A DNA stretch of 64,000 nt from positions 62,001-126,000 of the forward strand of contig NZ_JAJUXI010000011.1 in NCBI RefSeq assembly GCF_021390515.1, in the 5' to 3' direction. Shown here piece after piece: positions 34,283 to 42,540 of the stretch. This DNA is from Dyadobacter sp. CY326. Its GTDB lineage: Bacteria > Bacteroidota > Bacteroidia > Cytophagales > Spirosomataceae. The notes under the pieces are model-generated. The model did no database searches, was not told the origin of the DNA, and saw nothing but the letters and a program-made list of their open reading frames with translations. Made by a program: the position numbers and the translations under genes. Numbering within the stretch: the stretch's first letter is position 1; each line of letters starts with the position of its first letter.

Positions 34283-35272
34283 ATGTCAATATTAGCTTTC
34301 CAAATGCCTGATAAGGTCGTCATGGAAAAAGCAGACGACTTTCACGGGTTGTTTGAGTTTAAGCCTTTAGAGAAAGGATACGGCGTAACCATTGGTAATG
34401 CATTACGTAGAATACTTCTTTCATCTTTGGAAGGTTATGCCATCACGAGCGTGAAGTTCCCTGGTGTTCTTCATGAGTTTTCTTCAATCGAAGGTATAGT
34501 TGAGGATGTTACAGAAATCATCCTGAACCTTAAGATGGTTCGTTTTAAAAAAGTTTCTGATCTGAATGAAAGCAGAATCGTGGTGAATCTTAAAAATGTA
34601 TCTGTTATTACCGCAGGAGACATTGGCAAGTTTACCAACGCATTTGAGGTTTTAAATCCGGAGCAAGTTATTTGTCATATCGATGACCAAAAAGAGTTCG
34701 AGATGGAACTGCTTTTGGACAAAGGAAGAGGATACGTTCCAGCTGATGAGCCTCGTGCCAATGAACTGCCATTCGGTTATATTGCCGTGGACTCAATCTA
34801 CACACCAATTAAGAATGTTAAGTATTCTGTTGAGAACACGCGTGTTGAACAACGTACTGACTACGAACGTCTTTTAATTGATATTCAGACGGATGGTTCC
34901 ATCCACCCGGAGGATGCGTTGAAAGGTGCTGCTAATATTTTGATTCAACACTTTATGCTTTTCTCTGACCAAACAATGACGTTTGAGAAGCAGAAAGCAG
35001 AGGAAGATAATCAGGTTGATGAGGAAATGTTGCGTATGAGAAAGCTGTTGAAGACTTCATTGTCTGAACTTGATCTTTCTGTGCGTGCATATAACTGCTT
35101 GAAATCGGCCGACGTTAAATCACTTGGTGATTTGGTGAGATTGGAGATTTCTGATATGATGAAATTCCGTAATTTTGGTAAAAAATCATTGACTGAGTTG
35201 GAGCAGCTTGTAGCTGATAAGCAACTTACCTTTGGAATGGATGTTGCAAAATATCGTTTGGACGAAGATTAA
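34283..35272 (+). CDS. rpoA: DNA-directed RNA polymerase subunit alpha
   Basis: Alpha subunit that nucleates RNA polymerase assembly and contacts upstream promoter DNA and activators. The N-terminal domain (about 1-235) has GYGVTIGNALRRILLSSLEGYAI and the dimer region; the C-terminal domain (about 255-325) has the helix-hairpin-helix residues LDLSVRAYNCLKSADVKSLGDLV and MMKFRNFGKKSLTELEQ. The 329 residues are full length. Translation is probably strengthened by the AAGGAG sequence upstream. Confidence 0.99.
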   Translation: MSILAFQMPDKVVMEKADDFHGLFEFKPLEKGYGVTIGNALRRILLSSLEGYAITSVKFPGVLHEFSSIEGIVEDVTEIILNLKMVRFKKVSDLNESRIVVNLKNVSVITAGDIGKFTNAFEVLNPEQVICHIDDQKEFEMELLLDKGRGYVPADEPRANELPFGYIAVDSIYTPIKNVKYSVENTRVEQRTDYERLLIDIQTDGSIHPEDALKGAANILIQHFMLFSDQTMTFEKQKAEEDNQVDEEMLRMRKLLKTSLSELDLSVRAYNCLKSADVKSLGDLVRLEISDMMKFRNFGKKSLTELEQLVADKQLTFGMDVAKYRLDED

Positions 35273-35344
35273 TTAAGTATTCCATAATAAGTATGTATTC
35301 TGTAGCGCGCCAGTCGCCGCTCGAAGCAACTAAACAACAAAACA

Positions 35345-35923
35345 ATGAGACACGGTAAGAAAGGTAATCACTTAGGAAGAACAGCATCTCACCGCAAGGC
35401 GATGCTATCAAACATGGCTTCTTCATTGATTATCCACAAAAGAATTGAAACAACATTAGCAAAAGCAAAAGAACTTCGTCAATATGTTGAGCCTTTGCTT
35501 ACCCGCGCGAAGGAAGATTCTACTCACAATAGAAGGGTTGTATTTTCTTATCTGAATGATAAAGAATCTACCAAAGAACTTTTTGGTGTTGTTTCTGATA
35601 AAATTGCATCTCGTCCAGGAGGATACACGCGTATAATCAAACTGGGAAACAGACTTGGTGATGCTGCTGAAACTGCGCTTATCGAACTTGTAGACTTCAA
35701 TGATGCATTGCTTCTTGCAAATGCTGACAAGCCTGCAAAAACAAGACGTAGCAGAAGAGGTGGTAAAAAAGAAGGAAGTACGGAAGTAGTCGATGCTGCT
35801 CCTGTGAAAAAAGAAGATCACCCAGTAGTTGCTGAGACGGAACCAGTTGTTGACGAAGCACCTGCTGCCAATGATGAACCTACTGAAACGAATGATTCAC
35901 CAGAATCCCCAGTAAAGGAATAA
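35345..35923 (+). CDS. rplQ: 50S ribosomal protein L17 with acidic C-terminal extension
   Basis: Tunnel-exit-side protein. Residues 1-120 are canonical (MRHGKKGNHLGRTASHRKAML, THNRRVVFSYL, GGYTRIIKLGNRLGDAA). From about 125 to 192 the protein has a basic stretch (KTRRSRRGGKK) followed by an acidic, Pro/Glu/Val-rich tail ending SPESPVKE. E. coli L17 is 127 residues; longer L17 proteins are usual in Bacteroidota. Last gene of the cluster, followed by a strong terminator. Confidence 0.98.
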   Translation: MRHGKKGNHLGRTASHRKAMLSNMASSLIIHKRIETTLAKAKELRQYVEPLLTRAKEDSTHNRRVVFSYLNDKESTKELFGVVSDKIASRPGGYTRIIKLGNRLGDAAETALIELVDFNDALLLANADKPAKTRRSRRGGKKEGSTEVVDAAPVKKEDHPVVAETEPVVDEAPAANDEPTETNDSPESPVKE

Positions 35924-35950
35924 TCTTGGATAATCATTAAGAATATATGG

Positions 35951-35983
35951 AAAAGGGTTGAACGTTTCGTTTAACCCTTTTTT
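35951..35983 (+). terminator. Terminator of the ribosomal/rpoA operon
   Basis: Arms AAGGGTTGAAC and GTTTAACCCTT (one G-T pair) around TTTC-type loop bases, followed by TTTTTT. It lies about 30 bases after the rplQ stop. Confidence 0.88.
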
Positions 35984-35998
35984 ATGGGTAAAATTTTA

Positions 35999-36006
35999 TA
36001 ATTTTG
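35999..36006 (+). promoter_or_regulatory. Possible -7 element of carA
   Basis: TAATTTTG, an exact TAnnTTTG match, followed by CACC. It lies 68 bases before the carA ATG and just past the rplQ terminator. No good TTTG box is found at 19-20 bases. Confidence 0.5.
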
Positions 36007-36073
36007 CACCACGATTGAGATGAGGGCGAGCAATTGCCGAAACATTAACAGCATAAAACATTCAACAATAAAA

Positions 36074-37177
36074 ATGGGTCAGAAAAAGGAAGCTCTGTTA
36101 TTACTGGAAGATGGAACAGCTTATAGGGGACTAGCTCTGGGAATGAGCGGGACCACCGGCGGAGAAATTTGTTTTAACACGGGGATGACAGGCTATCAGG
36201 AGATTTACACAGATCCTTCCTATTATGGTCAAATCATTGTCAACACCAATTCTCATATTGGTAACTACGGCGTTCAGCTTGAAGACGAGGAAGAATCAGC
36301 ATCTGTGAAAATTCGCGGAATGGTTTGCAACACATTTTCGCAAATCTATTCACGAGACACTGCGGACTTTTCTTTGCAGGAATATTTTGAAAGAGCGCAC
36401 ATTGTTGGCGTGAGCAATGTGGATACTAGGCACCTTGTGCGTCATGTTAGACAGAAAGGTGTAATGAACGCAATCATCTCTTCCGAAATTTTGGACGAGA
36501 AACTGCTAATGGAAGAACTCAGAAAAATCCCTTCCATGGACGGTCTTGAATTGTCTTCCGAAGTAACTACTGATAGCGCGTATTACGTAGGCCAGGAGGC
36601 GGGAAGCAAGTGGAGAATTGCAGTAATGGATTATGGAATCAAGAAAAGCATTCTTAACAATCTGACTTCACGCGGATGCTATTGCAAAGTTTTTCCTGCA
36701 AAGACACCATTTGAAGAAGTAATGAAATTCCAGCCAGACGGATTCTTTATATCGAATGGCCCGGGCGACCCTTCCGCAATGCTCTATGCAGTTGAAAGTG
36801 TAAACCAGATGATCAAAACGAGCAAGCCGCTTTTTGGGATATGTCTTGGTCATCAACTTCTTGCGCTTTCAAGCGGCATCAACACTTATAAGATGCACCA
36901 CGGGCACAGAGGGCTTAACCATCCCGTTAAAAATCTGGTTACAGGACTTTGTGAAATTACATCTCAAAACCACGGTTTTGCGGTAAATCCGGAGGAGATC
37001 GAAAACCATCCTGACATTGAAATTACACATGTAAACTTGAATGATAAAACGATCGAAGGCATTCGCAGAAAGGATTATCCTGCATTCTCAGTGCAGTATC
37101 ACCCAGAGGCTTCACCAGGTCCGCATGATTCGCGATATCTATTTGATGAATTTATTAAATTGTTGAGCGCAAGCTGA
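36074..37177 (+). CDS. carA: Carbamoyl-phosphate synthase small subunit (glutamine amidotransferase)
   Basis: Hydrolyses glutamine and channels ammonia to CarB for carbamoyl phosphate, the precursor of pyrimidines and arginine. ATG 36074 (MGQKKEALLLLEDGTAYRG) is chosen over an upstream in-frame ATG because the family starts here. The N-terminal domain has GEICFNTGMTGYQEIYTDPSY; the class I amidotransferase domain has the nucleophile Cys in FGICLGHQLLAL and the His-Glu pair in QYHPEASPGP. 367 residues. carB is not in this window. A terminator follows 8 bases after the stop. Confidence 0.97.
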   Translation: MGQKKEALLLLEDGTAYRGLALGMSGTTGGEICFNTGMTGYQEIYTDPSYYGQIIVNTNSHIGNYGVQLEDEEESASVKIRGMVCNTFSQIYSRDTADFSLQEYFERAHIVGVSNVDTRHLVRHVRQKGVMNAIISSEILDEKLLMEELRKIPSMDGLELSSEVTTDSAYYVGQEAGSKWRIAVMDYGIKKSILNNLTSRGCYCKVFPAKTPFEEVMKFQPDGFFISNGPGDPSAMLYAVESVNQMIKTSKPLFGICLGHQLLALSSGINTYKMHHGHRGLNHPVKNLVTGLCEITSQNHGFAVNPEEIENHPDIEITHVNLNDKTIEGIRRKDYPAFSVQYHPEASPGPHDSRYLFDEFIKLLSAS

Positions 37178-37185
37178 AAATATCG

Positions 37186-37215
37186 AAATCCTCTGTAATG
37201 CAGAGGATTTTTTTG
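37186..37215 (+). terminator. Terminator of carA
   Basis: Ten-base perfect arms AAATCCTCTG (37186-37195) and CAGAGGATTT (37201-37210), a 5-base loop, and a T run. Confidence 0.9.
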
Positions 37216-37268
37216 TGTTATTTTGTATTGTTAACATATTTTATTTTAAATCAAACCACAAGCTGCAA

Positions 37269-38540
37269 ATGAGTACGATTCAATCAGTACATGCAAGACA
37301 AATTCTGGATTCAAGAGGAAACCCAACAATAGAAGTAGATATTCGTACCGAAAATGGTTATTTAGGACGCGCTGCTGTTCCGTCTGGGGCTTCAACCGGA
37401 AAGCATGAGGCCGTTGAACTTCGTGATGACGATAAAAGTGTTTACGTTGGAAAAGGCGTTTTGAAAGCCGTTGAAAATGTCAATGACATTATTTTCCCGG
37501 AATTGATCGGTTGTTCAGTTTTTGAACAAAATCTGATTGACAAAATCATGCTTGAATTGGATGGAACGCCAAATAAAGCAAAATTAGGAGCAAACGCGAT
37601 TCTTGGCGTTTCTTTGGCTGCTGCAAAAGCGGCTGCTCAGGAGGCAAATCTTCCACTTTATCGTTACGTAGGGGGAACAAATGCAAATACACTTCCTGTG
37701 CCAATGATGAACATTCTGAATGGTGGAAGCCATGCGGATAACTCCATCGATTTCCAGGAATTCATGATTATGCCTGCAAAAGCAGACACTTTTTCTCAAT
37801 CATTGAGAATGGGTGTTGAAGTATTCCATACGCTGAAAACGGTTTTGAAAAGCAAAGGATATTCTACAAACGTAGGAGATGAAGGTGGTTTTGCACCAAA
37901 TATTAAATCAAACGAAGAAGCAATTGAAATCGTAATTCAGGCGATCGAGAAAGCTGGTTACAAACCTGGTGAAGATATCTTTATCGCAATGGATGCGGCT
38001 GTTTCAGAATTCTTCGAAGACGGATTTTACCACTTCAAAAAATCAGACGGACGTAAATTGACCTCTGATGAAATGGCTGACTACTGGACACAGTGGGTTG
38101 CTAAATATCCAATCATTTCTATCGAAGACGGAATGGACGAAGATGACTGGGCTGGTTGGAAGACACTTACAGACTCAGTTGGCAAGAAAATTCAGCTGGT
38201 AGGAGACGATTTGTTCGTAACGAATGTAACACGCCTGCAACAAGGAATCGAATCACAAATTGCCAATGCGGTTTTGGTAAAAGTTAACCAAATTGGATCT
38301 CTGACTGAAACAATTGACACGGTTAACCTGGCAAAACGCAACAGCTATAAGAGCATTATGTCGCACCGTTCTGGTGAAACCGAGGATTCAACGATTGCTG
38401 ACTTGGCAGTTGCATTAAACACAGGCCAAATCAAAACGGGTTCTGCTTCACGCTCTGACCGTATGGCGAAATACAACCAATTGCTTCGCATTGAAGAAGA
38501 ACTTGGCGAAAATGCATATTTCCCAGGATTGAAATTCTGA
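37269..38540 (+). CDS. eno: Enolase (phosphopyruvate hydratase)
   Basis: Glycolytic enzyme that interconverts 2-phosphoglycerate and phosphoenolpyruvate with Mg2+. ATG 37269 begins the consensus MSTIQSVHARQILDSRGNPT; the upstream in-frame extension has no similarity. Catalytic and metal regions include GASTGKHEAVELRD, SHADNSIDFQEFMI, the metal Asp in SIEDGMDEDDW and LVGDDLFVTN, and the signature VKVNQIGSLTETI. The 423 residues are full length. Flanked by terminators on both sides, so it is its own unit. Confidence 0.98.
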   Translation: MSTIQSVHARQILDSRGNPTIEVDIRTENGYLGRAAVPSGASTGKHEAVELRDDDKSVYVGKGVLKAVENVNDIIFPELIGCSVFEQNLIDKIMLELDGTPNKAKLGANAILGVSLAAAKAAAQEANLPLYRYVGGTNANTLPVPMMNILNGGSHADNSIDFQEFMIMPAKADTFSQSLRMGVEVFHTLKTVLKSKGYSTNVGDEGGFAPNIKSNEEAIEIVIQAIEKAGYKPGEDIFIAMDAAVSEFFEDGFYHFKKSDGRKLTSDEMADYWTQWVAKYPIISIEDGMDEDDWAGWKTLTDSVGKKIQLVGDDLFVTNVTRLQQGIESQIANAVLVKVNQIGSLTETIDTVNLAKRNSYKSIMSHRSGETEDSTIADLAVALNTGQIKTGSASRSDRMAKYNQLLRIEEELGENAYFPGLKF

Positions 38541-38551
38541 TTATAACATTG

Positions 38552-38578
38552 AAACCGGAGCTAAATGCTCCGGTTTTT
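38552..38578 (+). terminator. Terminator of eno
   Basis: Ten-base perfect arms AAACCGGAGC and GCTCCGGTTT with a 5-base loop, then TTT. It lies 11 bases after the eno stop. Confidence 0.9.
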
Positions 38579-38594
38579 GTATAAGGCCCATCCA

Positions 38595-38927
38595 ATGAAG
38601 AAAGGATCATTCTGGTCGCTCCAAACGCTCAAAAATTTCTACATCGCCACGTTTCTCGCCTGGTTCGTTTGGATTATTTTTCTTGATAATAACAACATGC
38701 GGATCGTGATCTCCAACCGGATGAAAATGAAAGAGCTGGAACAGGAAAAAGAAATTCTTTTGGGTAAAATCAAAGATGTCAAGAAAGAGCGCAATGAAGT
38801 TTTCGGAAATCCGAAAATGTTAGAAAAATGGGCAAGAGAAAATTTTATGATGCGTCGGCCCAATGAAGAGGTGTATGTGATAGTGGATGAGAATAATCAG
38901 CCCGTTGAGAGTAAAAAGCGTGATTAA
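38595..38927 (+). CDS. FtsB/DivIC-like septum formation initiator
   Basis: Small bitopic membrane protein of the kind that forms the FtsQ-FtsB-FtsL division complex. ATG 38595 (MKKGSFWSLQTLKNF) is chosen; a longer reading starts inside the eno terminator. A transmembrane helix spans about 17-36 (ATFLAWFVWIIFLD), followed by a coiled coil (about 45-75, KMKELEQEKEILLGKIKDVKKE) and the typical ending with LEKWARENFMMRRPNEEVYVI. 110 residues. FtsB genes next to eno are common in many bacteria, which supports the call. Confidence 0.85.
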   Translation: MKKGSFWSLQTLKNFYIATFLAWFVWIIFLDNNNMRIVISNRMKMKELEQEKEILLGKIKDVKKERNEVFGNPKMLEKWARENFMMRRPNEEVYVIVDENNQPVESKKRD

Positions 38928-38970
38928 CCTAAGACGTATCCCAGCGTATTAATTTTTAATTTTCAAGACT

Positions 38971-40503
38971 TTGAGCAAAAAAGTAATTCTTATAATCATG
39001 GACGGTTGGGGCATCGCCAAAGTAGGCGAGGAAAACCGTTCCGCTGTTTTAGCTGCAAACACTCCTTTTTACGACAGCATCTTACAGAAATATCCGCATA
39101 GCAAACTTGCTGCAAGCGGACTGGCCGTTGGACTTCCCGACGGACAAATGGGAAATTCGGAAGTGGGTCACACCAATTTGGGTGCTGGCCGCGTCGTATA
39201 TCAGGATTTGGTGAAAATCAATCTTGCCGTAACGGAAGGAACACTTGGTAACGAACCGGTTTTGACCAATGCATTGGAATTTGCTAAAACAAATAACAAA
39301 AAGGTTCATTTTATTGGTCTTGTTTCCGATGGAGGCGTGCATTCGCACATTGACCACTTGAAAGGTTTGTGCAAAATCGCTTCGGATAAAGGCCTTTCTA
39401 ATGTTTTCGTTCATGCATTTACAGACGGTCGTGATTGTGATCCTAAAAGTGGATTAGGATTTTTGACCGAATTGCAGCAAGCAATGGACCAGACAACAGG
39501 ACAAATTGCGAGCATTACAGGACGATATTATGCAATGGATCGCGATAAGCGTTGGGAACGCGTGAAGCTCGCATATGATGCAATGGTATATGGCGAAGGC
39601 GCGCATGTCGCATCAACTGATTTGCTAAAAGCTGTCAAAGACTCGTACGAAACAGGCGTTACTGATGAATTCATCTTGCCCATCGTTGCAACTAATCCTG
39701 ACGGAACGCCAGTTGCGGTGATTGCGGATGGCGATGTGGTTTTATGCTTCAATTTTCGCACGGACCGCGGTCGTGAGATCACTGAGGTTTTGACACAACA
39801 GGATTTTCATGAGCAAAATATGCACAAGCTTAACCTCCGTTACATCACAATGACGAATTATGATGATACATATCAAGGCGTTGAGGTGATTTTTGACAAA
39901 GACAATTTGAACAACACACTCGGTGAAGTTTTGGAAGCAGCCGGCAAAAAACAGATTCGGATTGCAGAAACTGAAAAATATCCGCACGTTACATTTTTCT
40001 TTTCCGGAGGCCGCGAAAAGCCTTTCGAAGGGGAAAGTCGTTTGCTTTGCGCTTCACCAAAGGTTGCCACGTATGATCTTCAACCGGAAATGTCCGCTTT
40101 TGGAATCAGAGACTCGATCGTCGCGGAATTAGAAAAAGAGGAAGTTGATTTCGTTTGCTTGAATTTTGCGAACCCCGACATGGTTGGGCATACGGGCGTT
40201 TTTGAAGCAGCTGTTAAAGCCTGCGAAACAGTTGACCAATGTGTTCAGGCTGTGGTAACCACAGGTTTGGAACATGGATATTCGTCCATTATCATTGCCG
40301 ATCACGGCAATTCGGATTATATGACCAATGATGATGGTTCTCCAAACACTGCCCATTCATTGAATCTGGTTCCTTGTATTTTAGTAGACAATAATTACCA
40401 AGAACCTATAAATGACGGCAAGCTCGCGGATATCGCTCCTACAATTCTTGAATTAATGGGAATTGCCAAGCCGGCAGAGATGACGGGCGTTAGTATTTTG
40501 TAA
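38971..40503 (+). CDS. gpmI: 2,3-bisphosphoglycerate-independent phosphoglycerate mutase
   Basis: Interconverts 3- and 2-phosphoglycerate through a phosphoserine, using Mn2+. It starts with TTG at 38971; the following SKKVILIIMDGWG is the conserved N-terminus, so no later start is plausible. The serine nucleophile lies in MGNSEVGHTNLGAG; further motifs are FTDGRDCDP, GRYYAMDRDKRW and the metal-binding IIADHGNSDYM and NTAHSLN. 510 residues, full length. Functionally linked with eno just upstream. Confidence 0.97.
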   Translation: MSKKVILIIMDGWGIAKVGEENRSAVLAANTPFYDSILQKYPHSKLAASGLAVGLPDGQMGNSEVGHTNLGAGRVVYQDLVKINLAVTEGTLGNEPVLTNALEFAKTNNKKVHFIGLVSDGGVHSHIDHLKGLCKIASDKGLSNVFVHAFTDGRDCDPKSGLGFLTELQQAMDQTTGQIASITGRYYAMDRDKRWERVKLAYDAMVYGEGAHVASTDLLKAVKDSYETGVTDEFILPIVATNPDGTPVAVIADGDVVLCFNFRTDRGREITEVLTQQDFHEQNMHKLNLRYITMTNYDDTYQGVEVIFDKDNLNNTLGEVLEAAGKKQIRIAETEKYPHVTFFFSGGREKPFEGESRLLCASPKVATYDLQPEMSAFGIRDSIVAELEKEEVDFVCLNFANPDMVGHTGVFEAAVKACETVDQCVQAVVTTGLEHGYSSIIIADHGNSDYMTNDDGSPNTAHSLNLVPCILVDNNYQEPINDGKLADIAPTILELMGIAKPAEMTGVSIL

Positions 40504-40531
40504 ACTAAACCCGTCTCAACGATGTTGTTTT

Positions 40532-40558
40532 CAGAGAGTCCATTGGGCTCTCTGTTTT
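40532..40558 (+). terminator. Terminator of gpmI
   Basis: Seven-base arms CAGAGAG (40532-40538) and CTCTCTG (40548-40554), followed by TTTTA. Confidence 0.8.
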
Positions 40559-40592
40559 ATTTACCGTTCATCGAATACACAGTCAATTTGCA

Positions 40593-41198
40593 ATGCATGC
40601 TTTCTTGAAAAGACTTTACATTAAATCTTCCACACAACTTTCTTGTCTTCTCTTGGTCATTTGCCTTTCGTTAAGCGCATGTGACAAGGCTGGCACGGTC
40701 GATAACGAGCCAAAAGTTTATTACGATTTGAAAGGATTCATTGATAATCAAATCACATATCTCAACGAAATAAAGCCAAAAGTCGCTAAGAAAGTGACAT
40801 TGAATGGCAAGGAAGAAAGCCAGCAGGAAACACAAATTGATTGGAAGAAAGAGTTAGAGCTTTTCGCACAGGCTGACATTAATAAGCCCGCGTATGCTAA
40901 GAGTTACACCGTCACGAAAAGTGATTCATCTGTTTTTGAATACAAGCTCAAAGCGGGCGAAAACCTTCCCGTGCGATATTTAATGATCAAAGTTGACAGC
41001 GCAACGCAGCAACCAGTGCGAGTAAAAGCCATAGTTCAGTCTGAAAATAGAATTTACAAGTCACAGCGAAATATTGAGCTCGCTTGTACGCGTAAGAATA
41101 ATTTGGTTGAAGTTTCGAGCTATACGATCCAAGGCTATCAGAAACTGGTCTTGATGGACGCTAAGACATTCAATGTTACGGCGAAAATAGGATTATAG
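40593..41198 (+). CDS. Small lipoprotein of unknown function
   Basis: I do not recognise a family. The 201 residues begin with a lipoprotein signal (LLLVICLSLSAC, Cys30) followed by a charged linker. The body (about 45-200) alternates short strands and turns (VFEYKLKAGENLPVRYLMIKVD, QPVRVKAIVQSENRIYKSQ), so a compact beta-rich domain is likely. It lies 89 bases after gpmI behind a terminator and about 325 bases before an unrelated membrane protein, so context gives no function. Probably envelope-located. Confidence 0.75.
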   Translation: MHAFLKRLYIKSSTQLSCLLLVICLSLSACDKAGTVDNEPKVYYDLKGFIDNQITYLNEIKPKVAKKVTLNGKEESQQETQIDWKKELELFAQADINKPAYAKSYTVTKSDSSVFEYKLKAGENLPVRYLMIKVDSATQQPVRVKAIVQSENRIYKSQRNIELACTRKNNLVEVSSYTIQGYQKLVLMDAKTFNVTAKIGL

Positions 41199-41236
41199 CG
41201 GGTTGCAAAATGATTTTCAATTGTTCTGTAACGCCA

Positions 41237-41263
41237 TAAATTGGGTAAACATTACCCAATTTA
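41237..41263 (+). repeat. Perfect inverted repeat in the gap after the lipoprotein gene
   Basis: Arms TAAATTGGGTAA (41237-41248) and TTACCCAATTTA (41252-41263) with a 3-base loop ACA. No T run follows, so it is less likely to be a terminator than a binding site or cruciform. Confidence 0.7.
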
Positions 41264-41325
41264 GATTTGAGGCGTCGCCTTACGGCGTCTAATCGTCGGT
41301 TTTAGATCATTTATATTTGAAATTG

Positions 41326-41358
41326 AAAAGAGCCTTAGAATTCACCTGAGGCTCTTTT
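41326..41358 (+). terminator. Terminator of the small lipoprotein gene
   Basis: Stem AAAAGAGCCTTA pairing with TGAGGCTCTTTT (one G-T type pair), followed by TTTTGG. Confidence 0.82.
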
Positions 41359-41522
41359 TTGGTATTATTTGCATAATGCCAATGCAGTTAGAAATCGTCA
41401 CAATGCTTCTTATCGCAAATCGGCATAGAATTAGAGTTTTTGTTACCAAATACCATGTAGGCCCGGATAAATTTCTAACCTGTCACATGAAAAACTAAAT
41501 CACATAATAAATTCTCTAATCG

Positions 41523-42476
41523 ATGGAACAAGAACAAAAAAACAAGCAAAGCATTGCCTGGGCAATGGTTGTCATCTTAGGTCTGGCAACAGCTATGTTT
41601 GGTTATCTGTTTACGACTCAAAAAACTGAGTTGACACAGCAAGAAACAATGGTTGTTGAAAAAGCAAGAGAATTGGCTGTAACGAAAACCAAATTAGACT
41701 CGATTTCGACAGTGTTGGACTCGAAGATTGCTGAAATTGAAAAATTAGGCGGTGATGTTACTGAGCTGACGAAGGTTAAAGAAAGACTTGAAGCAGATAA
41801 GTTAGCTTTCAGCAGAAGCAAAAAAGTTGAGACTAATAAATATCTTGGTAAAATCAAGGAATACGAAAAATTCCTGGTTGAAAAAGATGAGGTTATCGCT
41901 CAATTGAAACTTGAAAACGAACACCTGGTTGCATCGAATGACTCTTTAAGCACGCATGTTGGTTCATTGACGAGCGAACGTGAGAAATTGGTTCAACGTC
42001 AGGCTGAACTTACAGATTCAGTAGTAACATTTACTGCTGCTAACAAGGAGCTTAGCGAAAAAGTAACGAAGGCTGCTTCTTTGAAAGCGCAAAACTTGAA
42101 AATCCTTACTGTTAATTCAAGAGGAAAGGTTAAAGAAAAAGAAGAATACAAATCGAGCCGCGTGGATAAAATTAAGTTGGTATTTACACTTCCTGAAAAC
42201 GAGTTGACAGCACAAGAATCGAAAGACATTTATGTTCGTGTGCTTGATCCAGAAGGAGCGGTTGTTGCCGATGATGCAACTGGATCAGGAGAATTCGAAA
42301 TCGACGGAGCTCCATCAAAATTCACAACACGTGAGTCGATTGCATATCAAAACAACAATCAGAAAGTTGAAATGTTGTACGATAACAGCTCACAGTTCCG
42401 TCCAGGAAAATACAACGTGGAGCTTTACTCAGAAGGATATAAAATTGGTGGTGGAAACTTCACGATCAAGAAATAA
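41523..42476 (+). CDS. Membrane-anchored coiled-coil protein of unknown function (paralogue of 9910-10818)
   Basis: Unrecognised family, same layout as its paralogue: charged N-terminus, one transmembrane helix (about 12-31, MVVILGLATAMFGYLF), long coiled coil (about 35-185), and beta-rich C-terminal domain (about 190-317). Shared blocks include FGYL, LDSIS, KIKEYEKFLVEKDEVIAQL, RVDKIKLVF, YVRVLDPEGA, YQNNNQKVEMLYD and GKYNVELYSEGY. At 317 residues it is slightly longer than the other copy. It is a single-gene unit ending in a bidirectional terminator. The envelope position is inferred from the single N-terminal helix. Function unknown. Confidence 0.75.
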   Translation: MEQEQKNKQSIAWAMVVILGLATAMFGYLFTTQKTELTQQETMVVEKARELAVTKTKLDSISTVLDSKIAEIEKLGGDVTELTKVKERLEADKLAFSRSKKVETNKYLGKIKEYEKFLVEKDEVIAQLKLENEHLVASNDSLSTHVGSLTSEREKLVQRQAELTDSVVTFTAANKELSEKVTKAASLKAQNLKILTVNSRGKVKEKEEYKSSRVDKIKLVFTLPENELTAQESKDIYVRVLDPEGAVVADDATGSGEFEIDGAPSKFTTRESIAYQNNNQKVEMLYDNSSQFRPGKYNVELYSEGYKIGGGNFTIKK

Positions 42477-42507
42477 GAATTCAACTTCACACCATGCATG
42501 ACTATCT

Positions 42508-42537
42508 AAGGCGGCTGAGCAATCAGCCGCCTTTTTT
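42508..42537. terminator. Bidirectional terminator between convergent genes
   Basis: Eleven-base perfect arms AAGGCGGCTGA and TCAGCCGCCTT closed by a GCAA tetraloop, followed by TTTTTT. It serves the coiled-coil gene (+) and possibly ppk2 (-), whose stop is at 42541. Confidence 0.9.
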
Positions 42538-42540
42538 GTT

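Larger units (their letters stand above)
41199..41522 (+). other. Intergenic region with palindrome and terminator
   Basis: This 324-base gap holds a 12-base-arm inverted repeat (41237-41263), a direct repeat of GGCGTC at about 41271-41290, and the terminator at 41326-41358. The rest, up to the next gene at 41523, is AT-rich and shows no reading frame or TAnnTTTG match that I trust. Confidence 0.6.

Noticed and set aside
35999..36073. Possible pyrimidine-responsive leader before carA.
   Set aside because: Only about 65 bases, with no terminator/antiterminator pair or PyrR-like box visible.
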